Below are positions 48,145-58,575 of a stretch of 64,000 bases of DNA, one piece after another. The notes beneath the pieces were generated by a model, which worked only from the letters and a program-made list of their open reading frames with translations, was not told the origin of the DNA and did no database searches. Position numbers and translations under genes: made by a program. Source of the stretch: Opisthorchis felineus (lineage: Eukaryota; Platyhelminthes; Trematoda; Opisthorchiida; Opisthorchiidae); the NCBI GenBank assembly GCA_004794785.1, contig SJOL01004744.1, forward strand, positions 124,001 through 188,000, read 5' to 3'. Numbering within the stretch: the stretch's first letter is position 1; every line of letters starts with the position of its first letter.

Positions 48145-48270
48145 CTAAGTACCAAAGAACGAGAAAATGAATTTTCGTTGAGAAGGTCTGTGTGAGGGTT
48201 TGAATTCACGGCATTCGTATTGCCACAGAAAGTGGAAATGATGCACTTCCCACAAATAATGAACCTCTAC
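48145..48270 (-). CDS. Possible terminal exon
   Basis: Follows CACTGACTGTAG on the minus strand and reads VHYLWEVHHFHFLWQYECRE and onward to TAG at 48145. Its upstream flank is open in two frames. No partner exon was fixed. Confidence 0.22.
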   Translation of the reverse strand, partial: VEVHYLWEVHHFHFLWQYECREFKPSHRPSQRKFIFSFFGT

Positions 48271-49410
48271 AGTCAGTGGCCTCTCTTGTACCAAAGTTTT
48301 GCAAACAATCCAAACCAGTCCAAGAGAACCGATAGATGGTGCCACTTAGGAAATACTCAGTTTGTATAATCGTGTGGCCAACGCCTTGAAGATGTGGATG
48401 TCATCTTGATCAACCATGATTGTTTTTTCCATCCAGTTAGAATATTTCCCGGGTGATCATTTTGGATATTGATCGGCTTCTTAGGTGGACCATTTCGTTG
48501 TTTTTAATCCACTGAGGTTGTCTGAGATAAAATTGATGCGGTGATTTCTCTTCTGCCACGCTGTCTACAGTTAGCTGATATCCCTAGCTTGATTGCCGCT
48601 GGAAAACCGACAATGGAAGTGTAGTTTTGTAACTCAACTTTTCGGTCACTGGTTAACCGTCGTCAGGATCAAGATAATTGGAATCACAAGGGACAAAAGG
48701 AACTGGGCTTGGCTGTTTTCTGCCACTGAGTTGATGTTCGACCGGCTATTAGGTTGGCCGAAGTATGACGGTCACATCTGTGGGTTGAAGCTGACGGAAG
48801 CCAGTCATGTCGTTGGTTGATGTTCCTAAGCCCAGACCAAACAGCGGTTATATACTGGTGATCTTCTCAAGTGACAGGCAGGTTGTGCATGAATTGCCGA
48901 AGCATCCGCACTGTGCCCTTCTGCACGCCTTGTCAGGCCTTTGTGAACTAGCTGAGGCTGGTCACATATGGCACTGGTTTTCCAGCTAGGTATGAAGTGT
49001 AGTAAATAAACCTGTTTCAAGCCATTGGCGTTGCGAGGGGTTTTGGGGCCGAAAGAATTCTCGCTCGTTTATTCTATGTAGATGACATTGAATTCTCCAC
49101 ATCAGGTTGTGTTCATGCAGTCAGTTTGATAAGTTTGATGCGGTATCCAGGGTCTAACAACATTCTGCTAATGGTGTTGTCAATTTTGAAGTGCATGTTT
49201 GTAGTAACTCCTGATTAAACCGCACGAATTCACTAGGAAGTTTATGTGCGGTAAAGGACCAGAACAGTTTTCGGGTTTTCGTATCTTTCGCGACTGGTCG
49301 AGTGACTTCTCAATGAAAGACACTGGATAGTTGTTCCACTGATGTTACCAACCTTCATGGTTTTTGAGTCTTCATAAGAACACATCATTTGAGCTATGCT
49401 TATCATTCAG

Positions 49411-49623
49411 ATGATAACAATTCGTCTCATTAAAATTAATTTAATCATTGTTCGGAATAAGCCGGTTTACGACAAAATTCACATCAAAACTGTCTTCGCT
49501 GGCTCCAAAGATACCGCCCAGAAAGCTATTGTAACCGTCCCCACATTTAATTCACGCTGCAAAATTGGAAAGATTAGTGGGCGTGATATTGCGCGGAAAT
49601 TGATTTATCATTTGTTCCTCTAG
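49411..49623 (+). CDS. Possible small protein or terminal exon
   Basis: Begins with ATG directly after a good acceptor (GCTTATCATTCAG) and stays open for 70 codons to TAG. The product (MITIRLIKINLIIVRNKPV..., ...CKIGKISGRDIARKLIYH) is basic. The stop lies in CTAG|GTATTC, so a donor could instead end the exon. No family is recognised. Confidence 0.32.
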   Translation: MITIRLIKINLIIVRNKPVYDKIHIKTVFAGSKDTAQKAIVTVPTFNSRCKIGKISGRDIARKLIYHLFL

Positions 49624-49989
49624 GTATTCGACAGAAATATATATCACGGTTAGTGCGACTGGCTACTCTGTTCGTTTATAAAAAGTCTCTTGGAATGTGA
49701 TGTATGTCTGGTACAGGAGAAGTTTGATTCATGAAATTATTTCAGTAGATGCAAGTTTAGTGTGTGTGGTTAGGGATGCTCTGTATTCTAGCAGATGGTG
49801 CAAAATTTAAAGGTATTGTGTATATATTATATATAAATATATATGGTATATGGGCACGATACGTCGAAAATGAGAGACGTCACATTAGGTATAGGGTTTT
49901 TGTCCAAGTTTGTAAACAAAACCGGAAGAATCCGTAAAGTGGTTCATCACCTCACTCTGGAATGGCTGGATTATTCCTTTTAGAATTTG

Positions 49990-50090
49990 TGAGTTTGTGA
50001 GATGGTGTTGGTGTATAATCCACGTCTGGTTTGATTGGATTCCTTGCCTTGTGGACCTTTGATAAACCGAAAAATATTAATGATCGTTTC
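49990..50090 (-). pseudogene. PLE reverse transcriptase motif relic, minus strand
   Basis: The minus strand reads IFFGLSKVHKARNPIKPDVDY. This matches the N-terminal reverse transcriptase motif of Penelope-like elements (F-Y/F-G-L-P-K-x-H-K-x3-P-L-R-P). Only this block is preserved, so it is a relic. Confidence 0.55.
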
Positions 50091-50124
50091 TGCCAAGATT
50101 CAAGGAAGTTTTGTAAGCGTATTA

Positions 50125-50305
50125 ATAAATAATCGTTCAGCTGTAACAACCTTTCGGTGCCCAGCTGCCATGCCACCCGAAGAAAGCATGAGGGTTGGGA
50201 TACTGCCAGGTTGCCCAAGCTTAGACAGGGGAAGTCGAGTGGCGGAGGTCGGGTTTGAACCACGTACCTTCTGGTCAGTAAATTCGCGCTCTAACCACGC
50301 AGTCC
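50125..50305 (-). mobile_element. tRNA-derived SINE, family B
   Basis: Minus-strand copy with B box GTGGTTCAAACCC (about 50.25 kb) and the body segment AAGCTTGGGCAACCTGGCAG, shared with the 18.2 kb copy. It sits between two PLE relics. Confidence 0.78.
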
Positions 50306-50389
50306 TCTAGCCAATTACTCGCCAATGATGCTCCAAAAAGCTTCAAGTAATCAAATTTTCCTCTGGCTAACAACGCACCTGTGCTTTCA

Positions 50390-50590
50390 AAATTTTTTTC
50401 TCCAAAAAAAGCTTTCAAGTTTCACATTGGCCTCCCCAAGACCCACAAACCGAAAGAATTCGCAGATGACATGGGTGCCTCAGTTCTCAAAACAAGTTTT
50501 GGTGCGCGGAGAGTTGTGAGTTTTACCCATTTGTTTCAAAAAATTGCACTATCTATCATTTTAGACGGTGGCTATTTAGACCGGTATTGA
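50390..50590 (+). pseudogene. PLE-like reverse transcriptase relic, plus strand
   Basis: The plus strand encodes FHIGLPKTHKPKEFADD, again the GLPKxHKP block of PLE reverse transcriptases, inside a 69-codon frame ending at 50590. The downstream conserved residues are not evident, and an overlapping frame is equally open, so the call rests on this block. Confidence 0.45.
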
Positions 50591-50734
50591 TTGTTAAGGG
50601 AGTAAGAAGAAAAATTATTTCTGTATTGTCGATTACACATGATCAGTTGTAGGATCCTGTCGACGTGGTGGACCGATGCAGAAGTTCAAGCGGGCGAGTA
50701 AGCAGACAGTTTATGACAACAATAAAAAGATGTT

Positions 50735-50765
50735 ATATAATATATATAATATATATATAATATAC
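50735..50765. repeat. TA-rich simple repeat
   Basis: ATATAATATATATAATATAT-type tract. With the similar tract at 49.815-49.85 kb it brackets the PLE and SINE cluster. Confidence 0.8.
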
Positions 50766-51543
50766 TTCAAGAACTTCAAATAGAACGGAGACTGGGAAAA
50801 ACAAAGGATAGCAGAACGCACATTTACCATAGAAGTGGTCACTCGCTTAGTGATGAGCCGTTTGGTTTTGAACGGACCTGGAGTTTGTCGGGCTACCCGG
50901 AGAGGATCTCCATGGAAAATTCCGTGGTAAAAAATCCAGGAGATGTAAACCACAAAGCTCTGTCTCTGTTTCTCTTTTACAAGTGGCTGGGTCAAAGTTT
51001 ATACAACGCAAATCACGGGACATTTTACGGCGGATGAACCAATATAATCTTCACAAGCCACTGCCTTGTCAGGCATGAGATTGAGGATAAACTCCATCGT
51101 CAGGCCATTTATGGAGATAGTTTCAATGAAATGACGGACCAGGGAACTTATTGTGATCAGTTCTGTTCTGTTCATTTTGTTTTAAACCAAACGGAGTTCA
51201 CTTTACAGCTGCTTCTAGGCCAACTAATAACAATGGCACTATTCGACAGCCCACAAAAACTAAGACTCTTTTGGCCACATAATAAAATTTTACTCGCAAC
51301 TTGAATCATAAGGTTTGTAAGCAAAGATCGTCGACAGGGCTTAGCTTCTCCGCTCTTCAGTCACGTGGTTCACATCATAAGTTGACCGGCACTTCGACTG
51401 ACGACTTGTGGATAGAAGGTCAATATCATTATTTGATTTTCCTTTCTGACAAGGTTTTGAGCAAGATCAAATCTTTTGGAATATAGGTAGCTCGGGTGCG
51501 CTGCTTGGTTGTTGGTCTGTTCACCGAGCTTGGCAGTTGGATT

Positions 51544-51583
51544 GCAAACGTTTCATCACCAATCGAGGTGACATCGTCAGTGC
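51544..51583 (-). ncRNA. Hammerhead-like ribozyme motif 3a
   Basis: The minus-strand mirror of motif 3b in the opposite arm: CTGACGA, a TCACC/GGTGA hairpin and GAAAC with the stem I partners GCA and TGC. Confidence 0.6.
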
Positions 51584-51784
51584 GGGGTTGATTGGGTGAA
51601 TTCCTCCTCTTCTGCCTGTGCTTATATGGCTTCTAAAGAGCATCTGGTAGCCCTGAAGGGGGTCTTCGCGTAGTTTGATTGGTCCCCTGTGAATCTGGAT
51701 TGGTCTTCATCTCAGAGCTACCAGATGCTGTTTAGAAGCCATATAAGCACAGGCAGAAGAGGAGGAATTCACCCAATCAACCCC

Positions 51785-51824
51785 GCACTGACGATGTCAC
51801 CTCGATTGGTGATGAAACGTTTGC
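51785..51824 (+). ncRNA. Hammerhead-like ribozyme motif 3b
   Basis: GCA, then the core CTGACGA (51788-51794), hairpin TCACC-TCGATT-GGTGA (51797-51812), GAAAC (51814-51818) and GTT, followed by TGC (51822-51824), which pairs with GCA as stem I. Stem III would be the minimal AC/GT pair. As in motif 1, one extra base lies at the foot of stem II. Confidence 0.62.
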
Positions 51825-52194
51825 AATCCAACTGCCAAGCTCGGCGAACAGACCAACAACCAAGATCAAATCTGTTGGACTATTCGTAGGTTGAGTACTG
51901 CCAGCGACTCCAAACAAGTGTGAGACAACTTTTAACAACAAAGATTGAGTATTGAAATGAAATTTCGAGTTGAATCGTGCAAAACTTTCTACCTAAAATT
52001 TGCAACACATCATTTGTCTTAACAAAACGCAATCATATTCTCTTGGTCCGTGGAGAACAGATGGCACAAGACAGCGATATTTGTTCGTCACTTTACTGAA
52101 AAACCCAGTTTCTGTACAGACGTGGACAGAGCCGTCGTCAAAAAGTGAAAATTCACCTGACCTTTAATGAGGATTTTGTCCTGTGTGTGAAGCA

Positions 52195-52330
52195 CTGCAC
52201 AGCTGCGATTCATCAAAAGTGCATATCTCACGAAACAAAGAGGATTCCGAACCACCGACGTCCCAGCTGGCAGTTTGAACGGTTTTTTCGTTCGACCACG
52301 AGTAGATGATCAGCAGTGTGATTGGTTCGC
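52195..52330 (-). mobile_element. tRNA-derived SINE, family A
   Basis: Minus-strand copy with an altered B box (GGTGGTTCGGAATCC), the A-box region changed by a T-rich run, and a head ending ATGATCAGCAGTGTGATTGG. Confidence 0.68.
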
Positions 52331-52429
52331 ACTCGAACAGGATATATCACCACTCAATCTTCAATTACGGAACCCATATCACGTAGTCACACGTGTTGAC
52401 TGGCTCCTTCGGGCAGTGACTTCATCATA

Positions 52430-52505
52430 TATTGGCTTCACTCATAAAGCAAAATTTCCATTTAAGTTCCAAACTACCCCCACACTATCATCAACCATTG
52501 AACTT
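52430..52505 (+). mobile_element. SINE family A 3' fragment
   Basis: ATATATTGGCTTCACTCATAA and CCAAACTACCCCCACACTAT match the 3' part of the 46.7 kb copy in plus orientation. Next to the minus-strand copy just upstream, this repeats the head-to-head layout seen at 1.6 kb. Confidence 0.6.
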
Positions 52506-52669
52506 TATTCGTTGCTTTGCGAGCCTCCATCGATTACTCTCGATTTGAAAACAGGGATCACCTAATTTAGGACAGTTTTTTAGATATATTTACGACTTTA
52601 CGACCAAATAAGAGCAATAGGTAAGCTCAACAGTTTTTTATGTTCCAAACTTTCAGAGTTGTAAACAGT

Positions 52670-52990
52670 TGCAAACTTAGCGAAATACACTCAGCTGCAT
52701 AATATTTTCATTTTCACGGAAAACCTAAATCTTTCATTGATGATGTTCTTCAACTGAATGTTCTACACCAGGCCGCCTCAACTTTCACGTGTGTCCAATG
52801 GGTTTCTCGTGACAACCAGATTGGTATGCAAATAAATTTATTCGGCTAACTTCATGCAATTGGGGTCCATACAATGCATAAGATTGAGGGGAACTCGGAG
52901 ACTTTGCCAATCTGCTGAGTCCCAAGAAGGGATAACCCGGCCGTGGGCTGTTTAAATGTTTTCAGCAACATCATGTGTAGTGTGCTACGT
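52670..52990 (+). mobile_element. Relative of the 17.25 kb foldback element
   Basis: GAAATACACTCAGCTGCATA, AACTGAATGTTCTACACCAGGCCGCC and, in inverted orientation, CAGCAACATCATGTGTAGTG with CCCAAGAAGGGATAACC correspond to the arm and internal units of the 17 kb element. The copy is diverged and lacks a clear second arm. Confidence 0.65.
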
Positions 52991-53628
52991 CCATACAGCC
53001 TACAAACATAGTTTTTTGATCTCTACAATCCTGAAGGACAATGCGCTTCTTAAGGCGTACTGAGTTATCTGACATACCCAGAAGCCACTGTTAGTCAACC
53101 ATTCGCTATTGAAAGGTCCGAGGGCAATGCACCACGCAAGTTATGCAAAAAGCCAACCAAAAATAATCAGCCTGTTCGGGAGAAGGTGTTAGATTCACCA
53201 CGTAACGCATGAAGTTTGACAATCCGGTTGGTGTCGTGAAACCGGTCGGACTTTGTATGGACAGAATTCAACCCGTACAGGCTGTTAACCTAGTCGCTGC
53301 ACCATCTAAAGCATCAACTACTGACGACAGTGGCCAAACAGACCAGCTCACATCGTTTCAAGTATGCTGACAACAGTCACCATATGAGGTGACTGATGAT
53401 TTAGAACACAGTTTTTGCTGCCTACTTTTGGACTCTTCAGGTAGACACAGTCTCCCAGTTTACTTAATTATCATGTCATAAGTAACTTGGCGTTGACGAG
53501 AAACTCAACTGACCGCTAAATGAAATTCATTAACTTAATTCTGCCTCCACCAAACGCGCTTCTAGCTGATCAATCACTGGATTTCTGCGATCAAGGAGGT
53601 TGAACCGCTGGTTGTTGAGACTGAAAAG

Positions 53629-54078
53629 ATGGAAGTGTCAAATCTTTGGTTCAACGTTTTCCTTCGTGTTTATTTGAAGAAGGCGAGTATCGCTCAAATG
53701 AGTGCCAGCGATGTGTATTCTTCTCTGGATCGGATTCACTCTGTTGACGAGGAGGACGCTGAAGACTCCGACTCAAGCCTTACGATAACCGAGTTAGGCA
53801 GTGAGTTTACAACAACTTTCCAAATTTTAGTTGCAAATTCCTGATAGTAGTGCTGTTCCGTAAAAATCGGCTACTATCCAAAATCACCAAGTCAACCGGA
53901 GTTTTTGAGTTGAAATCGCCTTATCTAAACGTACATCATTCAGTATCATTTCGAATGCGGGTTCGGACAATTGAACAGGTGACCTATGTTCCACACTGTA
54001 TTTGTTTTCGGCTGGTTACTGTGTCACAAAATGTAGCGCATACACACCATAACTCTGATTAGATTGTCGGAGTGTTGA
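53629..54078 (+). CDS. Unrecognised three-exon model with acidic segment
   Basis: Exon 1, 53629-53800, starts with ATG (preceded in frame by stops) and ends after the acidic run DEEDAEDSDSS at a perfect GTGAGT, phase 1. Exon 2, 53848-53978, follows TTCCTGATAG, enters in phase 1 (VLFRKNRLLSKITKSTGVFEL...) and ends at CAG|GTGACC, phase 0. Exon 3, 54037-54078, follows CACAAAATGTAG and adds 13 residues and a stop. Introns are 47 and 58 nt. The product would be about 114 residues. No family is recognised. Confidence 0.4.
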
Positions 54079-54384
54079 ACATGCAGACGTTGATATGAAA
54101 TGTGAAATGGTGCGAGTCGATAACCCTCTTGACGCTCAGCTGTTTTCCCAACCGATTTGTCTTTCGGATTATTCTACACATAAGTCCTATTTTAGTCACT
54201 CCAAGTATTCTCTCAGAATTTTTGTTTTCGGACTAATTCGTACATACCACGTCATATGGTGTACATAACTCCAGTAGAAATAGTCTTGGAAACGTGGTAT
54301 TTCAAGTGATAGTTACGTACCAGAATGGTGCTTATTGCACCAAGATTCATTCCTGATGAAATGCACAATCGAAATCTCAGTAGG

Positions 54385-54579
54385 CTAGTCCGATGTGTTC
54401 CATGCAAATCCTGTACGTAAAATACCGTATCTCTCCTCCTTAAAACGGCCAATAAGTGGAAATTTTATCCAGGCCATTTGTTGATTGTTAGCTTTTGCCA
54501 TTTCTTCGACAAATACTTCAGCTCCACAACGGAAAAAGAGACAATATGAGGTCTTACAGATGCTCGATTTACTCGTCAA
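54385..54579 (-). CDS. Possible terminal exon
   Basis: Minus-strand frame of about 64 codons, entered perhaps after ATCTGTAAG. It contains GAEVFVEEMAKANNQQMAWI and ends FAWNTSD-stop. A second overlapping frame further down also ends at a GTACGT donor. Coding status is uncertain. Confidence 0.25.
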   Translation of the reverse strand: MTSKSSICKTSYCLFFRCGAEVFVEEMAKANNQQMAWIKFPLIGRFKEERYGILRTGFAWNTSD

Positions 54580-55003
54580 CAGGAACTAATAAATGCCCTG
54601 AGCTATGAACTAAACAGTAAGCTGTGATTTCAAACAGTCGGTGTCATTAGTTTAGGTAACGCACCAAATAATCCTATCAGTTTAGTCCTCTTTAGTAGAC
54701 CTACATGCACTAAGTCGACAATTTAGTAGACAGTTGCGTTGCCTGTAACATACTAGGAACACGATATCGACCGAAAAGGCGACCAGCTCTAGGATAATTG
54801 AATGCTCATTTAATTTTCATTGAATACCGATGTTTTTCGTTGTCCCACTAGAATAGCTCTTCATAATTATTATTTGTTGGCCAAAACTTTGTTCTTTGTA
54901 AAGCAAATGACGGGTACTGACAACTGTTGTTGCCCAGTGCTAGTGTACGCCAGTCATAGAAAAAAAGCAAGATCCTCCTGAAAACTCATGAACGTTGTTG
55001 AAG

Positions 55004-55428
55004 AATGACGAAGACAAATGGTATCTCATGACTACTGTCCAGAAGACTTATTACCTTTCAGACAAGGTAAAAAACTCTACCTCGGAGAGATATTTTGGCA
55101 TTTATCAACGGTGTTTATTTGTGAATAAATATGTCACGGTTTCAGAGGCCTCTATTGTGTCAAGAACTTTCTGTTGTTCTCAATAGTAACATACGTAGCT
55201 CCGTCATGTCTAATTTCCTGTGTACTAATGTATCAGATAATACTAAGGTACGTACATCTTGGGACCACGGAAGCATCCAACCCAGAAACTCCATTTGGGT
55301 CTGGCAAGTTGACATAATGCAATACAAGTTTTTCTCCACTTTATATCAAACATTTGGAGCTGAAATTAATCTGATTGCAGAACAGCACCTACCGTATTAA
55401 AGATGAGGGCCAGGTCATACTTGTCTGA
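55004..55428 (+). CDS. Unrecognised three-exon model
   Basis: All junctions are phase 0. Exon 55004-55066 (NDEDKWYLMTTVQKTYYLSD...) ends AAG|GTAAAA. Exon 55146-55247 (102 nt) follows CACGGTTTCAG, reads RPLLCQELSVVLNSNIRSS... and ends AAG|GTACGT. Terminal exon 55381-55428 follows TGATTGCAG and encodes NSTYRIKDEGQVILV and TGA. The middle exon has the best splice sites. The entry of the first exon is weak. Confidence 0.33.
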
Positions 55429-55697
55429 TGGACAGGTTACTTCACTCTTTGCCTCAGATAAAAAATTACCAGTAATAATATCAATAATTTTTCAGCCTCC
55501 AGCGAGGACACTTGCTATGTTTAATTGAGTAGCAATTAATCTTTCATTTTAGTGAAGTGAACGGTCAGGAGCAACAGATTGTGTTACGGGCTTGTCTGTT
55601 TTTGATTCTCCGGAGCATACACTGTCTGGTCAAGTAAAATAACCAAAAGAATTTCTTGTGGCTTTGACAGATTTTACATGTCATTTTCCCAGGGTAG

Positions 55698-57164
55698 CGT
55701 ATTGTTCCATGTGCTTTGATCTGCCTCCATCTTAAACTCACTTCTACATTATTCCTCGCCAAATTCACCGGAACCCACTTACTTTTGAAAATAAACCACC
55801 AAAGGCTGGAGGCACCTACCCCAGAGGAAGAAAACCAGCGGTAAGTTAAGCAATCGGCATGAATTGTTTTGATAAGCAGTTAATTCCCTTTTCGCATTTC
55901 TAAGAATGTCAATTCCGTCTTTTTTGACAGATTATTTAATCGTGCTTACACACGCTTGTACGACATTCAAAAGCGAACGGATACAGAGTAAGTACTTATT
56001 TGAAAATTGTAATACATACGTAGGGTGTACATAGAAGACGCGCGTTTTTACAAGTCGAAATTGTTTTTAACCGCCTGGGAGAGCTGGTTTGTTGTCAGCC
56101 GGGTTAATTCACTAGTTTAAATGGTCCTTATTTGAATCATTGATTGACCGCCTTTCAGTTATGGGAAATTTCGTTCCGTTTTCCTAGTTTTAAGGTCAAA
56201 TACGTTGAGGGAATTCTGTACAAAATAGATGGTTATTTATGACCCAAGGAAATAGTCTTCTAAAATGCGACTCGAAACGTTGGCCTTCCATGAGGAGAAG
56301 CGTGTTTAAGGAGAGCCTGATTTTAGTCGGTTCCTAGGTTTTGCGCTTTTCTGAGGAAGGAAGTGCCATTTTTATAATTCCTCTGGTTTGTTGGATTTTT
56401 ATACACATCTGTTCTACATTGCCGAGAAAAGTGACAGCAACCTACACAACTTTTGCCCAGGGATAAGTTTGAATCTTGGGATATTTTCATCGGGGCTTGA
56501 ACTATTAAATAAGCGTCTTTTTATTGCTGAGTTATTACTTAATTATCATTAATAATCAATAATGGCTTAACCACAGTGATAATCGAGTGCACTTATTAGG
56601 CGGAGCTAGTTCTCCTGGGTGTGGTCAAACGTTTATCTACACTGTGGTTTCTCAACGGGACAAAAAGACCTCTAGTGAAAAGAAGATTGTAAATTTCGGC
56701 TGCTCTTATTAAGATAAACTACATCTCCTTCCTGGGGCTTTACTTGCGGTTTTGAATTTGCAATCGTGCAGAAATGCAGGACCGTTTATTTTGGTCATAA
56801 ATAGATAACGACTCACCCATTCACACGGATTCTCCTAGCAATTCATATATTTCTTCTGACAAATACTTCAGTTGTCCGTATTGATGGTCCCGTTTATTTG
56901 AGTGGAGTTGAGGAATCTAACCCAGGTGCGAGCAGAGCGCGAAGTGCAGTTGTGCAGCAAGTAAGTTAATTGCTGTTAGCACTTTGAGTCTTTCAAAGTT
57001 TGGATATCTCTGGAATCATATTTAATACGATCTGGACGCCGCACTGCCCTTAGTTAAAACGTTATTACCATTTAAGCTCTTTGCAAACAAACTTTACTTT
57101 CGAGAAATGCATCTATACCACAACAGAGCGCATGGTGCCATTAAAGTCGTTACAAACGGGCTAA
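55698..57164 (+). CDS. Tentative five-exon plus-strand model
   Basis: Candidate exons 55698-55840 (ends EAPTPEEENQ, GTAAGT), 55931-55987 (57 nt, after TTTTTTGACAG, FNRAYTRLYDIQKRTDT, GTAAGT), 56159-56217 (after CGCCTTTCAG, donor GTACAA), 56872-56960 (after AATACTTCAG, VRIDGPVYLSGVEESNPG, GTAAGT) and 57054-57164 (after TGCCCTTAG, to TAA) join in matching phase. The second and fourth have excellent splice sites. The first acceptor and the third donor are weak. Minus-strand frames oppose the first and last exons, so only the middle exons are moderately credible. Confidence 0.28.
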
Positions 57165-57626
57165 ATATATGACTGCATACGCAGACTCCGGTGATAGGAT
57201 GACTGCATCCTTGATGTAAAATGCAGGCAGAAAGAGTTTTTATCCCTGTACTGGACCAATCATCGTTCATTTTGAGACTGCCAACATACTGAGAAGCACC
57301 AACCACAGTCATTTAAAATTTTTTACGTTGATTTAGATAAAGGAACTCTCAGTACTCTCACGAGAGAGTACTGATATAAACAAAAAAATCAAGCCCGCTT
57401 GCGACGTAAGATTAGGCTGAATTTTCATGGAGTAGTGCAGTTTTGGAAGTGGAATTTCACTGCTGGGTGTTTTGGCTTCCTTGAGTGACTTGTCAGAAGG
57501 TGGACTATCCAAAATAACTGAAGAAATTGACGTTGCTCAACATGCCTAACTTTCTCAAATGTCACCACTTCCAGCAACAGTAAATGCTGTGGCTTGTGGC
57601 TGTAATTCTGAGGAGTGTGTCCCCTG

Positions 57627-57963
57627 TCACATAAACCTGGACATGTGTGGAGTAGGTTGAGTCTGGGACTGTTGCAATGACGTGTTTCTAATCTTTATTG
57701 TGGGTAATTGTGGTGCAGACGAATGAAGCCTGTCTCTGTGGTTTGTCCTTGCGAAGACAGGACTTTCTGGAAGGCAACAGAAGGAACAGCGAGGAGGATG
57801 GTGTAATTCGGCTGACAAAAAAGCAAGCCACGTTAAGCCTGTTGAACTGAGGTTCTTTGTGAGAACTGAAAGAGCACAGAAAGACTTACCCATGCTGACT
57901 GCAATGTATTTTTGACTCATGATAAGTTTAAGACAGCACATTGCACAAAGATTATCCTGCATT
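57627..57963 (-). CDS. Possible small Cys-containing protein, minus strand
   Basis: Exon 1 from ATG at about 57962 (MQDNLCAMCCLKLIMSQKYI...) ends ATGG|GTAAGT. The next exon, after GCTTGCTTTTTTGTCAG, continues in phase 1 with ELHHPPRCSFCCLPESPV and is Ser/Thr/Gln/Pro-rich to a stop at 57627. The 78-nt intron is in frame, so the whole frame is open for 111 codons even unspliced. An opposing plus-strand frame overlaps its start. Confidence 0.3.
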
Positions 57964-58125
57964 AGGATTTTCGCATTTCTGTTCGTGAGGACCGGCTCTT
58001 CTCATGTGATATCCACCTATTTGGAAGATGTGGTCACCGGATACAGCAAACGCTTCTTATTGGAACCGTCTGTGATTGGTTGGATAAACTCAGCCAGGTC
58101 ACTTGATGGATTCTCACTTTTCTAG
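57919..58125 (+). CDS. Possible small protein, plus strand
   Basis: ATG frame of 68 codons: MISLRQHIAQRLSCIRIFAF..., with a hydrophobic segment near the N-terminus, ending LDGFSLF-stop. It opposes the minus-strand candidate at 57.6-57.96 kb, and at most one is likely to be real. Confidence 0.22.
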   Translation: MISLRQHIAQRLSCIRIFAFLFVRTGSSHVISTYLEDVVTGYSKRFLLEPSVIGWINSARSLDGFSLF

Positions 58126-58432
58126 TCAAGTTAACCCCTGAATTTACTCTTACCAGGTTTAAAGTTGTCCTTCTGAATTTTTTTCGATGTTGTCGAATTC
58201 ATGTTCAACCGGCAAGTAGTCGATTACAATGGAGTTGTAATGTGACACGCGCCCTAAAATTGATTTCAGTTAACCACATCATGCGACTTCAGTATTGGCT
58301 GAATTATGCTTAGTGTTCTCATGAAAGTAAGCGGGCGAATATTGACGTTTCCAGTCTCCCGTCTTCAGGCCACTATATATTTAGCAGTTGAATAAAAGCG
58401 ATGGCAGAACAGCATTTACTGCTAATTGGGAG

Positions 58433-58434
<2 letters not shown>

Positions 58435-58472
<38 letters not shown>

Positions 58473-58475
58473 AGT
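58435..58475. repeat. TA dinucleotide microsatellite
   Basis: Almost pure TATATA tract, directly upstream of the 58.6 kb gene model. Confidence 0.9.
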
Positions 58476-58575
58476 GGTAAAACAATGAAGCCTCAACTAA
58501 TTGGATAGTGTTGTGTGAGTGGGTCTGGCAGCTAATCCGATGACCAGGACATTAAGTGCGAATCGTTTTTCTTAG

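Larger units (their letters stand above)
51504..51864. mobile_element. Foldback element, 148-bp inverted repeats with paired hammerhead-like motifs
   Basis: The left arm 51504-51651 and right arm 51717-51864 are reverse complements with only about two mismatches in 148, separated by 65 bp. Each arm contains the same hammerhead-like core, on opposite strands. The outer ends match the right terminus of the 9.0 kb element. Direct repeats (51462-51483 and 51861-51882, beginning CAAGATCAAATCT) flank the unit and could be a target duplication overlapping the terminus. The near identity implies a recent origin or ongoing gene conversion. Confidence 0.88.

Noticed and set aside
49021..49200. Reverse transcriptase relic (VLGP... 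in one frame, FYVDDIEF in the next)
   Set aside because: The two pieces are in different frames, short, and no upstream or downstream reverse transcriptase blocks could be found.
55750..55840. Plus-strand exon read in the frame giving FENKPPKAGGTYPRGRKPA
   Set aside because: The same stretch joins the next exon in phase only in the frame ending EAPTPEEENQ; this alternative frame leaves in phase 0 and has no acceptor.
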